The position numbers and the translations under genes were made by a program. A DNA stretch of 64,000 nucleotides from Pelagerythrobacter rhizovicinus (GTDB taxonomy: Bacteria; Pseudomonadota; Alphaproteobacteria; Sphingomonadales; Sphingomonadaceae), in the NCBI RefSeq assembly GCF_004135625.1, contig NZ_SDPV01000001.1, positions 186,001 to 250,000 on the forward strand. The letters run 5' to 3'. Positions 27,620-36,876 of this stretch are shown piece by piece. How positions within the stretch are numbered: position 1 is the stretch's first letter; each line of letters opens with the position of its first letter. The notes under the pieces were generated by a model. The model had not been told where the DNA came from, ran no database searches, and saw only the letters and a list, made by a program, of their open reading frames with translations.

Positions 27620-28095
27620 GCGGGCCGCGCGTATTCGACCGCCCTGCCGATCTGCTTGGCAACGAGGGCGTTTCGCTCGGCCCGACCGCATGGCTCGCGA
27701 TCGAGCAGGACCGGGTGGACGGGTTCGCCGAGGTCACCGGCGACCACCAGTGGATCCACGTCGACGTCGAGCGCGCGAAAGGCGGGCCGTTCGGCGGCAC
27801 GATCGCGCATGGCTATCTCACGCTGGCGCTCGTGAACCATTTCCTGCCCGAGCTGATCGAAGTGCGCGGCTTCGCCCATGCGGTGAACGTCGGGGCGGAC
27901 CGGCTGCGCTTCCTCGCGCCGGTGCCGGTCGGCAGCCGCATCCGCGCGGCGGGCGAGATCGTGAAGGTCGAGGAGATCAAGGGCGCGGTCCAGCCGACCG
28001 TGCGCGTCACAGTGGAGATCGAGGGCGGAGACCGGCCCGCCTGCACGATCGACACGATCAGCCGCTACTATCCGGAAGAAGGGGGCGTCGGATGA
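27616..28095 (+). CDS. MaoC-like (R)-enoyl-CoA hydratase
   Basis: The 159-residue hot-dog-fold protein has the hydratase motif GFAEVTGDHQWIHVDVERA with the catalytic Asp and His, then GGPFGGTIAHGYLTLALVNHFLP. It is of the single-domain NodN/MaoC type. In this operon it may hydrate an unsaturated CoA ester during the side-chain or ring cycle, paired with one of the SDRs. It overlaps ipdF by 4 bp and fadD3 by 4 bp. Mycobacterial ipd clusters lack an obvious equivalent, so the step is open. Confidence 0.83.
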   Translation: MSGPRVFDRPADLLGNEGVSLGPTAWLAIEQDRVDGFAEVTGDHQWIHVDVERAKGGPFGGTIAHGYLTLALVNHFLPELIEVRGFAHAVNVGADRLRFLAPVPVGSRIRAAGEIVKVEEIKGAVQPTVRVTVEIEGGDRPACTIDTISRYYPEEGGVG

Positions 28096-29630
28096 TCGAT
28101 CCACTGCCTCCGACCGTGCCGCATCTCGTTGCCGCGGCCGCCCGGACCTGGGGCTCGCGCACTGCGCTCGTCGAAGGGGAGGTGCGCTGGTCCTTCGCAG
28201 ACCTCGAGCGGGAATGCCGCGCCGCTGCCTCCGCCATGCTCGCAATCGGCGTGGGCGAGGGGGACCGGGTCGCGATCTGGGCGCCCAACGGCCGCAACTG
28301 GATCGTCGCCGCGGTTGGAGCCATGACGACCGGCGCGGCGATCGTGCCGCTCAACACCCGCCTCAAGGGCCGCGAGGCGGGGGAGATGCTGCGGCGTACC
28401 TCGGCCAAAGTGCTCGTCACTTACGGCGACTTCCTCGGCACCGACTATCCGGCGCTGCTGGCGGGCGAGGACCTTCCCGGGCTGGAGCGGACGGTGCTGC
28501 TCGATTCCGACTGGCAGGCGTTCGTCGCTGAGGGGAAAAGCGCGGAGGATCCGTCGATCGACGAGGCATTGGGCCGCCTGACCGCAGCACACGTCTCCGA
28601 TATCATGTTCACCAGCGGCACGACGGGGGCGCCGAAGGGTGTGGTCTCGACCCACGACCGGATCGTGCCGATGTTCGCGGACTGGGGCCGGCAGATGGGG
28701 CTGACCAGCGACGACCGCTACCTCATCATCAATCCCTTCTTCCATAGCTTCGGCTTCAAGGCGGGCTGGGTTGCGGCGCTGATCGCCGGCGCACCGATCT
28801 ATCCGCTGGCGACGTTCGACATCCCGCAAGTGATCGCGCTGATCGAGCGGGAGCGCATCTCGTTCCTCCCGGGGCCGCCGACGATCTACCAGGCGCTCCT
28901 CGCGGCGAAGGCGGAGGGGGATTTCGACACCTCCTCGCTGCGCGGCGCAGCGACCGGCGCGGCCAGCGTGCCGCCGGAGCTGGTCCGCCGCATGCGCAGC
29001 GAGCTCGGTCTGGTCGACACCGTCACCGCCTACGGCATGACCGAGTGCGCCACGATCACCTCGTGCCGCCGCGGCGACGATGCGGCGCTGATCGCCGAAA
29101 GCTGCGGCCGCCCGCTTCCAGGGCTCGAACTGCGCATCGTCGACGACGAGGGGAGCCCGGTCGCGCAGGGAGAAGCCGGCGAGGTCCAGGTGCGCGGCTA
29201 CGGCGTCATGCTCGGCTATCTCGACGATCCACAGGCGACCGCCGAGGCGATCGCTCCGGACGGCTGGCTCTCCACCGGCGACATCGGCTGGCTCGGCCCG
29301 GAAGGGTATCTGCGGATCACCGACCGCAAGAAGGACATGTTCATCTCGGGCGGGTTCAACGTCTACCCGGCCGAAGTGGAGCGCCTGCTCGCCGAACATC
29401 CGGCGATCGCGCAGGCCGCGGTGATCGGCGTGCTCGACGAGCGCATGGGCGAGGTCGGCAAGGCCTTCGTCGTGCTTCGCCCTGGGCGGGCACTGGCCGA
29501 GAGCGAACTGGCCGAATGGGCGCGCGCGCGCATGGCGAACTACAAGGTGCCGCGCGCCTTCGCGTTCGTCGAGGGCCTGCCGCACAACGCTGCCGGCAAA
29601 GTGACGAAGGAGGCGCTGCGCGATGGCTAG
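28092..29630 (+). CDS. fadD3: FadD3-like acyl-CoA synthetase (HIP-CoA ligase)
   Basis: This 512-residue AMP-forming ligase activates the propionate side chain of the C/D-ring fragment HIP to its CoA ester, the entry step of the pathway. Motifs are MFTSGTTGAPKGVVSTHDR (ATP/phosphate loop), TAYGMTECATIT, LSTGDIGWLGPEGYLRITDRKKD, FNVYPAEVE and the C-terminal catalytic-lysine segment AAGKVTKEALR. It closes the operon; its ATG overlaps the maoC stop by 4 bp. The HIP substrate is inferred from the complete ipd context. Confidence 0.85.
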   Translation: MIDPLPPTVPHLVAAAARTWGSRTALVEGEVRWSFADLERECRAAASAMLAIGVGEGDRVAIWAPNGRNWIVAAVGAMTTGAAIVPLNTRLKGREAGEMLRRTSAKVLVTYGDFLGTDYPALLAGEDLPGLERTVLLDSDWQAFVAEGKSAEDPSIDEALGRLTAAHVSDIMFTSGTTGAPKGVVSTHDRIVPMFADWGRQMGLTSDDRYLIINPFFHSFGFKAGWVAALIAGAPIYPLATFDIPQVIALIERERISFLPGPPTIYQALLAAKAEGDFDTSSLRGAATGAASVPPELVRRMRSELGLVDTVTAYGMTECATITSCRRGDDAALIAESCGRPLPGLELRIVDDEGSPVAQGEAGEVQVRGYGVMLGYLDDPQATAEAIAPDGWLSTGDIGWLGPEGYLRITDRKKDMFISGGFNVYPAEVERLLAEHPAIAQAAVIGVLDERMGEVGKAFVVLRPGRALAESELAEWARARMANYKVPRAFAFVEGLPHNAAGKVTKEALRDG

Positions 29631-29672
29631 CCTTCTTCCGCTCTCGCCGGTCCCGGCATTCGCCACCTTCAA

Positions 29673-29694
29673 GGACAGTGTGGCCACGCTGTCC
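29673..29694. promoter_or_regulatory. 22-bp near-perfect palindrome between fadD3 and the TonB receptor gene
   Basis: The arms GGACAG (29673-29678) and CTGTCC (29689-29694) surround GTGGCCAC at the centre, and only one base pair of the 11-pair dyad is mismatched. No T run follows, so it is more likely a protein-binding site than a terminator. It lies 82 bp before the receptor start, a good place for a TetR-type or similar repressor site. No TetR gene is in the window. Confidence 0.55.
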
Positions 29695-29775
29695 GGCTTA
29701 TCGATTGCGTGTGGCCGACTATCGTCATCGACAAAAGCTGTGCGCGAATGCGTGCACGACAAGGGAGAGGTTTTC

Positions 29776-32106
29776 ATGAAACGCACGAAGACGGCGCTGA
29801 TGCTCGCGGCATCGGCATTCGCATGCTTACCCGCGCTCGCGGCGGCCCAGGACACGGCGGCCGCGCCGGAGGAAGCGGAAACCGCCAGCGCGCCTGCAGC
29901 CGGCGGCGACGAGATCGTGGTCACCGCGCAGCGCCGCGAGGAGCGGCTGGTCGACGTTCCGATCTCGGTCAGCGCCGTCAACCAGGCCGCGCTCGACCGC
30001 GCCCAGGTCCGCACGGTCAGCGACATCGCCACGGTCGTGCCGAACATCCAGATCAACGAGACGATCGGCAACACCTACGGCCCGCTGATCACGATCCGCG
30101 GGCTGTCCCCCTCGGCAGACACCAGCCTCGCGCGCGACCAACCCGTGGGCCTCTACATCGACGGCGTGCCGATCGGGAAATCGACCGGCGCCGCATTCGA
30201 TATCGTCGATCTGGAACGGGTCGAAGTCCTGCGTGGCCCGCAGGGAACGCTTTACGGCAAGAACACCATCGGCGGCGCGGTGAACCTCATCACCCAGAAG
30301 CCGAGCGGCGAGTTCGGCGGACAGGTGTCGGCCAGCTACGGAACCTACGACAATTTCGTGGGCAAGATGGTGGTCGACCTTCCCGAGGTCGCCGGTTTCA
30401 GCATCAAGCTGAGCGGCGTGACCAAGCAGTACGGCGGGTACTACCGTAACTCCGCCACGGGCGAGAATTTTGGCGAGCAGGATCTGTGGGCCGGGCGGGT
30501 CGACCTGCAGTGGCAGCCGGTTGACCGCTTCAGCGCGCTCTACAGCTACGACATCTCCAACAGCAAAGGCACGCCGAGCCAGCTTGCCCTGCTGGCGGTG
30601 ACGGGCGCCGGGCCCGTTGCCTTCATCAATGGCCTCTTGGCGCCGTACGTGGTTAATGGGCGAACCCGCACGACCGGCTCCAACAGCGCCCTGCAGAGCG
30701 ACTTCGAGACCACTGGCCACGCGCTCACGCTCCAGTGGGAGCCGGGTCTGGGCGATCTCACGCTGAAGTCGATCACGGCGCGGCGGACGGCGAGGACCCG
30801 CTCGATGAGCGACTTTGACGGCTCGCCGATCGACCTGCTGCGCTTCACGCTCAACAACGACTACGAGCAGTTCACGCAGGAAGTGCAGGCGCTCGGGACC
30901 GTCGGCGACTTCAAGTACACGCTCGGGTTCTTCTATCTCGACGACAACTACGACGTGTACAACCCGCGCTGGAACTTCCAGTTCGGCGGCAACGAGGTGT
31001 TCGACATTTCCGAGCGGGGCGGCGAGAGCAAGTCCTACGCCGGCTACGGGCAGCTTGCGTGGACGCCGTCGGCGCTCGACGGCCGCCTGACTCTGTCGGC
31101 CGGCGCGCGCTATAGCCACGAGGAGAAATCGGCTTACGAACTGCTGCTGGCGAACTCGGCCTACGCGGCCAATCCGGCGAGCCCGAGCTCGGGTGTCTTC
31201 GTGCGCGACGAAAACGGCAATCCGGTCACCCGCAGCGGCCAGCCTGCGGCAGGCGCACGGCCGGGGGCCGGAGGCATCGGCTACACCGACCTCATTCCGC
31301 TGACCAACAGCGGAACGTGGAAGAAGTTCACGCCTGAATTCAACATCCTGTACAAGATACAGCCGAGCTTCTCGGTCTATGCGCGCTATGCCACGGGCTT
31401 CAAGAGCGGCGGCATCAACGACACCGCGGCGACCAATGCGGCGTTCCTGACGCCGTACGATCCGGAGAACCTGACCTCGTACGAAGCCGGTCTCAAGTAC
31501 GCCGGGTGGAACGGGGGCGTGCAGATCAACGCGGCGGTCTATCACTCGATCTACAAGGACTTCCAGGCCGGCGTGTTCGTGCCGACGCTGGTCACCACGA
31601 ACATCATCAACGCAGGCGAGGCCCAGTTCACGGGCTTCGAGATCGACGGTGCGCTGCGCCCGGTCGACTCGCTGACGATCAACTTCGGCGGTGGCTATGT
31701 CGATGCGCGCTACACCGACTTCGTTCTGCCGGACGGGACCGACGTGACTGACGAATACGTGCTGTCGCGGGTGCCCGAGTGGAACTGGCAGCTCGGCGCG
31801 GTTCATCAGGCCGACGTCGGCTTCGCAACGCTGGAGACGAGCGCGAACTACTCGTGGCGCTCGTCGCAGTATGCCAGCATCGTCGCCGACCCCTTGTCGA
31901 AGATGCCTTCGTACGGGCTGCTGAATGCGCGGATCGCGCTGACCGACATCGAACTCGGCAACGGCTCGACGCTGGAAGTGGCGGCTTGGGGCAAGAACCT
32001 GACGGACAAGGAATATCTCGTCAGCGCCATCAACCTGTCGGTCCTGACCGTCGGACAGTTCGGCGAGCCGCTGTCGGCCGGCGTCGAAGCGCGCGTCAAG
32101 TTCTGA
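29776..32106 (+). CDS. TonB-dependent receptor, possible steroid or terpenoid uptake
   Basis: This 776-residue outer-membrane receptor starts with MKRTKTALMLAASAFACLPALAAAQ, a Sec signal. The plug domain has EIVVTAQRREERLVDVPIS, TVSDIATVVPNIQIN, then PQGTLYGKNTIGGAVNLIT. The barrel ends GVEARVKF with a C-terminal aromatic, as needed for assembly. GGGAGAGG precedes the ATG at 29776. It is separated from fadD3 by 145 bp that carry a 22-bp palindrome, so it probably has its own promoter. Such receptors are abundant in sphingomonads that degrade hydrophobic compounds; the ligand is inferred. Confidence 0.83.
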   Translation: MKRTKTALMLAASAFACLPALAAAQDTAAAPEEAETASAPAAGGDEIVVTAQRREERLVDVPISVSAVNQAALDRAQVRTVSDIATVVPNIQINETIGNTYGPLITIRGLSPSADTSLARDQPVGLYIDGVPIGKSTGAAFDIVDLERVEVLRGPQGTLYGKNTIGGAVNLITQKPSGEFGGQVSASYGTYDNFVGKMVVDLPEVAGFSIKLSGVTKQYGGYYRNSATGENFGEQDLWAGRVDLQWQPVDRFSALYSYDISNSKGTPSQLALLAVTGAGPVAFINGLLAPYVVNGRTRTTGSNSALQSDFETTGHALTLQWEPGLGDLTLKSITARRTARTRSMSDFDGSPIDLLRFTLNNDYEQFTQEVQALGTVGDFKYTLGFFYLDDNYDVYNPRWNFQFGGNEVFDISERGGESKSYAGYGQLAWTPSALDGRLTLSAGARYSHEEKSAYELLLANSAYAANPASPSSGVFVRDENGNPVTRSGQPAAGARPGAGGIGYTDLIPLTNSGTWKKFTPEFNILYKIQPSFSVYARYATGFKSGGINDTAATNAAFLTPYDPENLTSYEAGLKYAGWNGGVQINAAVYHSIYKDFQAGVFVPTLVTTNIINAGEAQFTGFEIDGALRPVDSLTINFGGGYVDARYTDFVLPDGTDVTDEYVLSRVPEWNWQLGAVHQADVGFATLETSANYSWRSSQYASIVADPLSKMPSYGLLNARIALTDIELGNGSTLEVAAWGKNLTDKEYLVSAINLSVLTVGQFGEPLSAGVEARVKF

Positions 32107-32125
32107 TCCGGCAAAGGAGCTGACG

Positions 32126-33358
32126 TTGGAAGACGTGCCGTTCACACGTGGGCGGCACGTCTTCGCTTTTCTCGGCGTCGTCACTTTCCTGACGGCGATC
32201 GGCAATATCGGGCTGGTCTCCGTCATGCCGACGATCGGGCGGGCGGTGGGCATGCCCGACTATCTCGTCGCGAGCGTGTTCTCGCTGTCGGCGCTGACCT
32301 GGGCGGTCAGTTCGCCGTTCTGGACCCGCCATGTCGCAGACGCGGGGCCGAACCGCTACATCCGTGCGGGGCTGGTCGGCTTTCTGCTGTCGATGGCGGG
32401 CTGCGGCGGTGCGGTCGCGTTCGGGCTGGCCGGACTGATCACGCCGTTCGCATGCTTTCTTGGCTTCTTCGTCCTGCGCGCGGTGTTCGGCTTTCTCGGC
32501 TCCGCCTCGTCGATCGCGACCCAGTCGCTGATAGCGCATGCGACCGCGGGGGAGCAGCGCACGCGCGTGCTCACCGGGCTTGCGGGGGCGCTGAGCCTCG
32601 GCACGATCGTCGGGCCTGCGGTGGCGCCGTTTGCGATCGTCGAGCCCTTCGGGCTCACCGGGCCGATGGTGCTGTTCGCTGTGCTTGGGGCCCTGGCGCT
32701 CGCGGGGACCTACGTCTTCCTGCCGCGCGGAGCGGATGCCGCGGCCCCTTCGCAGGCGCGCACGGGTTCGGACAACTCGATCCTCGCTGTCTGGCGCGGA
32801 CGCGGGAGCGGGCCTGCGCTCAGCTTCGGGCTGCTGCTTTGCAGCGCGCAGGCGATCAACCTCTATACGATCGGCTTCGTCATGCTCGACCGGGTGCAAG
32901 CGGGTCCGCTCGTGGCGCAAGACCGGATCGGCGTGACGATGACCTTAGGCGCGGCAATGGCGCTGGTGGCGCAATGGGGCCTGCCGCGGATCATGCGGCC
33001 GGTGCCGATGCGGATGATGCTGATCGGAACGGCATTGTCGCTCGTGGGCAACCTGATCGCGCTTCTCGATCCCGGCGAGCTGGCCGCTTCGGCCGGATTC
33101 GTCGTCGCCTGCTTCGGCTACGGTCAGGCGCGGCCGGGGTTCAGCGCCGCAGCATCGCTGGGCGGCACCGACGCGGAGCAAGTGGCGATCGCCTCGGCAA
33201 CGTCGTTCATCGCCGGAGCTTCGATCATGCTCCCGCCAGTGGTCGCAGCGGCAGCCTACGAAAGCTGGGCGGGGGCGCCGTTCGCCCTTGCGATCGGCTT
33301 GCTGATGCTCGGCGTCGGTGCGCTGGCAGCAGGGCCTATTGTCTTTCGCGAGCGATAA
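32126..33358 (+). CDS. Major facilitator superfamily transporter
   Basis: The 410-residue protein has about 12 membrane segments, beginning with VFAFLGVVTFLTAIGNIGLVSVMP, and motifs resembling MFS loop 2 and helix 4. It is encoded 19 bp after the TonB receptor. The start is TTG at 32126, supported by AAAGGAG six bases upstream; there is no ATG near the first helix. It probably carries the substrate across the inner membrane after outer-membrane import, or exports an intermediate. The substrate is unknown. Confidence 0.78.
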   Translation: MEDVPFTRGRHVFAFLGVVTFLTAIGNIGLVSVMPTIGRAVGMPDYLVASVFSLSALTWAVSSPFWTRHVADAGPNRYIRAGLVGFLLSMAGCGGAVAFGLAGLITPFACFLGFFVLRAVFGFLGSASSIATQSLIAHATAGEQRTRVLTGLAGALSLGTIVGPAVAPFAIVEPFGLTGPMVLFAVLGALALAGTYVFLPRGADAAAPSQARTGSDNSILAVWRGRGSGPALSFGLLLCSAQAINLYTIGFVMLDRVQAGPLVAQDRIGVTMTLGAAMALVAQWGLPRIMRPVPMRMMLIGTALSLVGNLIALLDPGELAASAGFVVACFGYGQARPGFSAAASLGGTDAEQVAIASATSFIAGASIMLPPVVAAAAYESWAGAPFALAIGLLMLGVGALAAGPIVFRER

Positions 33359-33476
33359 ACAGTTTGCTGCGGGGCGCTTTATCGCTGGCCGGGCGCGGCT
33401 TTATCCTCTGGCTCTGATTTCGAACGATGAATGCGCGCGCCTGCCAAAGCGCGGCACGGATTGTGGAGAAGGATCA

Positions 33477-34670
33477 ATGGATCGCTATCTGGTAATTTCC
33501 TCCGACGGACATGTGGGCCTGCCGCCGGAACGCTATCGCGAGTACCTCGACAGCAAGTATCACGAGCTGTTCGACGAGACCGTGCAGAAGGAGATCAAGG
33601 CGCGCGAGGAGCACGAGAAGCGCTTCCTGATCGACGACTTCAACAACAAGTGGCGCGCGAAGGTCGGCGACGGGCTCGAAGGCGCATGGGACGGCACGAT
33701 CCGCAATCGCATTCTCGATGGCGACGGCGTTGCGGCCGAGGTCCTGTTCCCCGACGGCATCACGGAGCGCAACGCGCCGCCGTTCGGCGCCGACATCGGC
33801 CTGCGCCCCAGCGCCGATCGGGCCGAACTCCAGTGGGCCGGCGCTCGCGCGCATAACCGCTGGCTGGCCGAATTCTGCCAGGACGACCCGCATCGCCGCA
33901 TCGGCCTCGCCGTCATCCCCGCGCTCTACGATCTCGACGAGACCATGAAGGAGATCCGCTGGGCGGCCGAGAACGGCCTGAAGGGCGTGTTCTTCCCCTC
34001 ATTCACCGAGGGCTATGACATGTACAACCACACCAAGTATCACAAGGTGTGGGCGATGCTGGAGGAGATGAACCTCCCGCTGCACTTCCACTCGGGCGCC
34101 TCGCCGGCCTACGACACCACCCAGCCGGGCTGGATCGGCACCTATCTGTGCGAATTCGCCTTCTGGATGACCCGTCCGCTCTGGGGCATGACCTTCGGCG
34201 GCGTGTTCGAGGAGTATCCGAAGCTCAAGGTCTGCTTCACCGAGGCCGGCGGCGAGTTCTGGTTCCCCTGGATCATGCAGCTCATGGATATCCGCGCTTC
34301 GGCCAAGCACACGAGCGGCAAGCTCGGCGACTACTACGCCAATATGAGCATGAAGCCGAGCGAGTACTTCGCCCGCAACGTGTGGGTCGGCTGCTCCGCG
34401 TTGCCGGACGAGGAAACGACCCAGTCGTACTACGACATCGGCATCGACCGGATCCTCTGGGGCACGGACTATCCGCATCCGGAGGGCACCTGGCCGAACA
34501 CCGCGGAAAAGATGTTCGCCAGCCTCGGCGGCCTGCCCGACGACGATATCCAGAAGATGCTCGGGACCAACGCACTCGAGGTCTACGATCTCGACGAGAA
34601 GGCGCTGTGGGACATCGCCGCGAAGATCGGCCCGCGGCGCGAATCGTTCATCAAGGAAGCGGCCGAGTAA
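33477..34670 (+). CDS. Amidohydrolase-2 family protein (ACMSD-like TIM barrel)
   Basis: The 397-residue protein has a metal-binding TIM-barrel pattern. The N-terminus is MDRYLVISSDGHVGLPPERYREYLD. Later come LHFHSGASPAYD, EAGGEFWFPW and ILWGTDYPHPEGTWPNT, the expected C-terminal metal aspartate region. Members are hydrolases or decarboxylases of cyclic and aromatic acids. GGAGAAGGA precedes the ATG at 33477, so the 53 residues of an upstream open frame are left out. It follows the MFS gene by 118 bp. The reaction is unknown. Confidence 0.78.
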   Translation: MDRYLVISSDGHVGLPPERYREYLDSKYHELFDETVQKEIKAREEHEKRFLIDDFNNKWRAKVGDGLEGAWDGTIRNRILDGDGVAAEVLFPDGITERNAPPFGADIGLRPSADRAELQWAGARAHNRWLAEFCQDDPHRRIGLAVIPALYDLDETMKEIRWAAENGLKGVFFPSFTEGYDMYNHTKYHKVWAMLEEMNLPLHFHSGASPAYDTTQPGWIGTYLCEFAFWMTRPLWGMTFGGVFEEYPKLKVCFTEAGGEFWFPWIMQLMDIRASAKHTSGKLGDYYANMSMKPSEYFARNVWVGCSALPDEETTQSYYDIGIDRILWGTDYPHPEGTWPNTAEKMFASLGGLPDDDIQKMLGTNALEVYDLDEKALWDIAAKIGPRRESFIKEAAE

Positions 34671-34745
34671 GCCAAGCTGGCCACCAAGTCCGGACCGATT
34701 GTTTTCCCGGGCGGCGATGCTAAGCGTCGCCGCACGGGAGAACGC

Positions 34746-35651
34746 ATGTCTAACTGGCGCGGCATCGAGGAATTTCTGGCGGTGGTACGCCACGGCAGCT
34801 TCACCGCTGCCGGCGAGAAGCTCGGCGTCTCCAAATCCTTCGTCAGCAAGACCGTGCAGGAACTGGAGCAGCGCCTGGGCGTGCAGCTTCTCGTGCGCAC
34901 CACTCGCCGGCTGTCGCTGACGGGCGCGGGCAAGAGCTTCTACACCGAATGCTCCGAGCTGCAGGACCGGCTCGAGCAAGTGGAGCGCCGGGTCGCGCGC
35001 TACAGCTCCGAGCCCGTCGGGCGCCTGCGCGTCGGCCTCAGCGACATCTTCGGTTCCGACTTCATGTCGATGATGCTGGCCGAATTCAGCCGCGAGAACC
35101 CGGCCGTCGTCATCGAGGCGATCGCCTATCTCGACGAGAACGAGATCTCGCAGGAGCAGTACGACGTCGTCATCCGCTACGGCAATCTGCCGAGCTCGAA
35201 CCTCCGCGCGCGCATGTTCGGGTACCTTTCGTACTGCCTCTGCGCCTCGCCCGACTATGTCGAGCGCAAGGGGTGGCCCTCCAAGCCCGCCGACCTGCGC
35301 AACCACGACTGCCTGACCGACCTCACCGCGACGATGCGGTTCAACGACGATGTCGAGGTCAAGGTTTCCCCGCGCTGGCGCAGCAACAGCGGCATCTCGC
35401 TGCGCAGCGCGGTGCGGCAAGGGATCGGCATAGCCAGCCTGCCGATCACCATCATGCGGCAGGGACTGGCCGATGGCACGGTGCTCGCGCTCGAGGAAGA
35501 ATGGGCCTATTTCGACCGCGAGTGCTGGGTCGTCTACTCGCCGGGGATCATGGCCGCCTCCACCCGCGCATTCATCGACTTCCTCGTGCGCTACGTGAAC
35601 CGAGAGAAGGTTCGTCCCTCGCTCGCGGCCAAGCTGGCGGCGCGCTACTGA
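34746..35651 (+). CDS. LysR-family transcriptional regulator
   Basis: The 301-residue protein has an N-terminal LysR helix-turn-helix (FLAVVRHGSFTAAGEKLGVSK, then VSKTVQELEQRLGVQLLVRTTR). A periplasmic-binding-protein-like effector domain follows. It resembles the CrgA/AaeR-type branch (LTGAGKSFY, IRYGNLPSSNLRAR). It is on the same strand as its neighbours, so no divergent LysR target is apparent. Control of the adjacent oxygenase genes is possible. CGGGAGAA precedes the ATG. Confidence 0.85.
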   Translation: MSNWRGIEEFLAVVRHGSFTAAGEKLGVSKSFVSKTVQELEQRLGVQLLVRTTRRLSLTGAGKSFYTECSELQDRLEQVERRVARYSSEPVGRLRVGLSDIFGSDFMSMMLAEFSRENPAVVIEAIAYLDENEISQEQYDVVIRYGNLPSSNLRARMFGYLSYCLCASPDYVERKGWPSKPADLRNHDCLTDLTATMRFNDDVEVKVSPRWRSNSGISLRSAVRQGIGIASLPITIMRQGLADGTVLALEEEWAYFDRECWVVYSPGIMAASTRAFIDFLVRYVNREKVRPSLAAKLAARY

Positions 35652-35798
35652 TCGATTCCGCGCGATTGTTCGCCCACATGCACGAAGAGTGCGCGACCGA
35701 AGCCTTCCACACCGGAACCCAGCGGTTATTCTGCCTTCAACGAAGAGACGGGTGAGTGCGTCCCACGGGCGCACAGCACCGGACAAGAGAGAGGATAA

Positions 35799-36815
35799 GT
35801 GATCGTGCCCCAGGTGGATCGTTTCCCCATGCCCATCCCATTCGGCTGGTTCTGCGTGGGCTATTCGTCGGACCTCAAGGTGGGCGACGTGAAGCCGCTC
35901 CACTATTTCGGCCGCGATCTCGTCCTGTTCCGCAACGAGGAGGGCGAGGCGGGGCTGCTCGACGCCTATTGTCCGCACTTGGGTGCGCACCTCGGGCACG
36001 GCGGAACGGTCGAAGGGGATTCGATCCGCTGCCCGTTCCATGCGTGGCAATTCCGGCCCGACGGGTTCTGCTCGAAGATTCCCTATGCCAAGGCCTTTCC
36101 GCCAAAGGCCAAGCGCGAGCCGCTGGCGAAGCCTTATCCGGTTTCCGAGAAGTCCGGCGTCATCTGGGCCTGGTATCACCCTGACGATGTGGCGCCGGAG
36201 TTCGACGTCCTCGACTATCCCGAGTTCGTCGATCCGGAATGGGCCGAGCCCACCAAGCGGGAATGGCGCTTCGCGAGCAATCCGCAGGAGATCGCCGAAA
36301 ACGGGGTGGATGTCGCCCACTTCGCCTACGTCCATTCGATGGATGCCGTGCCCGAGGGCGAGACCACCTATGACGGCGTTCGCCGCCGCTCGGTCGCGCG
36401 CGGGCACCGCACGATCCCGCTCCCCTCGGGCGAGATGAAGCAGGTCCCCTATTCGGTCGAGACAGTGCAGAACGGCGCGGGGCAGAAGTTCACCCGGCTC
36501 AAGGGTCTGGTCGAACTGAGCCTGCTGGTTCTCGCCACCCCGGTCGAGGCGGACGATGTCGAGCTGCGCTTCTGCTTCACCCATCCCAAGGTCGAGCCCG
36601 GCTCGATGGAGGAAAAGGCGATCCAGGAAGCGATCGCCAATACCTGCGGACAGAAGGGCGTCGAAGGCGACATTCCGATCTGGGAGCACAAGATCCATCG
36701 CGCGCAGCCTTACTTGTGCGATGGCGACGGCCCGATCCTGCGTTTCCGCCGGTATTTCGAGCAGTTCTATGCCGAAGGTCCGGAAGGCGGCCGGCTGAGC
36801 GTCGCCGCCGAATAG
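35799..36815 (+). CDS. Rieske non-haem iron oxygenase, terminal component
   Basis: The 338-residue ring-hydroxylating oxygenase alpha subunit has the Rieske 2Fe-2S ligands in DAYCPHLGAHLG (Cys58, His60) and RCPFHAW (Cys78, His81). A mononuclear-iron motif, ENGVDVAHFAYVHSMD, follows. The layout is that of 3-ketosteroid-9-alpha-hydroxylase KshA and related monooxygenases, but identity to KshA by eye is limited, so the KshA name is not used. The start is GTG at 35799, preceded by GAGAGAGGA. No reductase or ferredoxin gene is nearby. The likely role is hydroxylation of a cyclic substrate. Confidence 0.83.
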   Translation: MIVPQVDRFPMPIPFGWFCVGYSSDLKVGDVKPLHYFGRDLVLFRNEEGEAGLLDAYCPHLGAHLGHGGTVEGDSIRCPFHAWQFRPDGFCSKIPYAKAFPPKAKREPLAKPYPVSEKSGVIWAWYHPDDVAPEFDVLDYPEFVDPEWAEPTKREWRFASNPQEIAENGVDVAHFAYVHSMDAVPEGETTYDGVRRRSVARGHRTIPLPSGEMKQVPYSVETVQNGAGQKFTRLKGLVELSLLVLATPVEADDVELRFCFTHPKVEPGSMEEKAIQEAIANTCGQKGVEGDIPIWEHKIHRAQPYLCDGDGPILRFRRYFEQFYAEGPEGGRLSVAAE

Positions 36816-36876
36816 GCGCGGTGCCGCCAGGCATCGCCGCAAATTGTCGAAAAGAACGAACGAGAGGAGAAGTCTT

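Noticed and set aside
34711-34733. Hairpin GCGGCGA/TCGCCGC as terminator after the amidohydrolase gene
   Set aside because: There is no T run after the stem, and it lies in the leader of the LysR gene.
35799-36815. Naming the Rieske oxygenase KshA
   Set aside because: Only the general Rieske and mononuclear-iron motifs agree; the rest differs from the KshA sequence I know, and no KshB reductase is nearby.
33999-36842. Long antisense open frame of about 947 codons opposite the amidohydrolase, LysR and Rieske genes
   Set aside because: It runs opposite three well-supported genes and shows no family motif or signal; long antisense frames are common in high-GC DNA.
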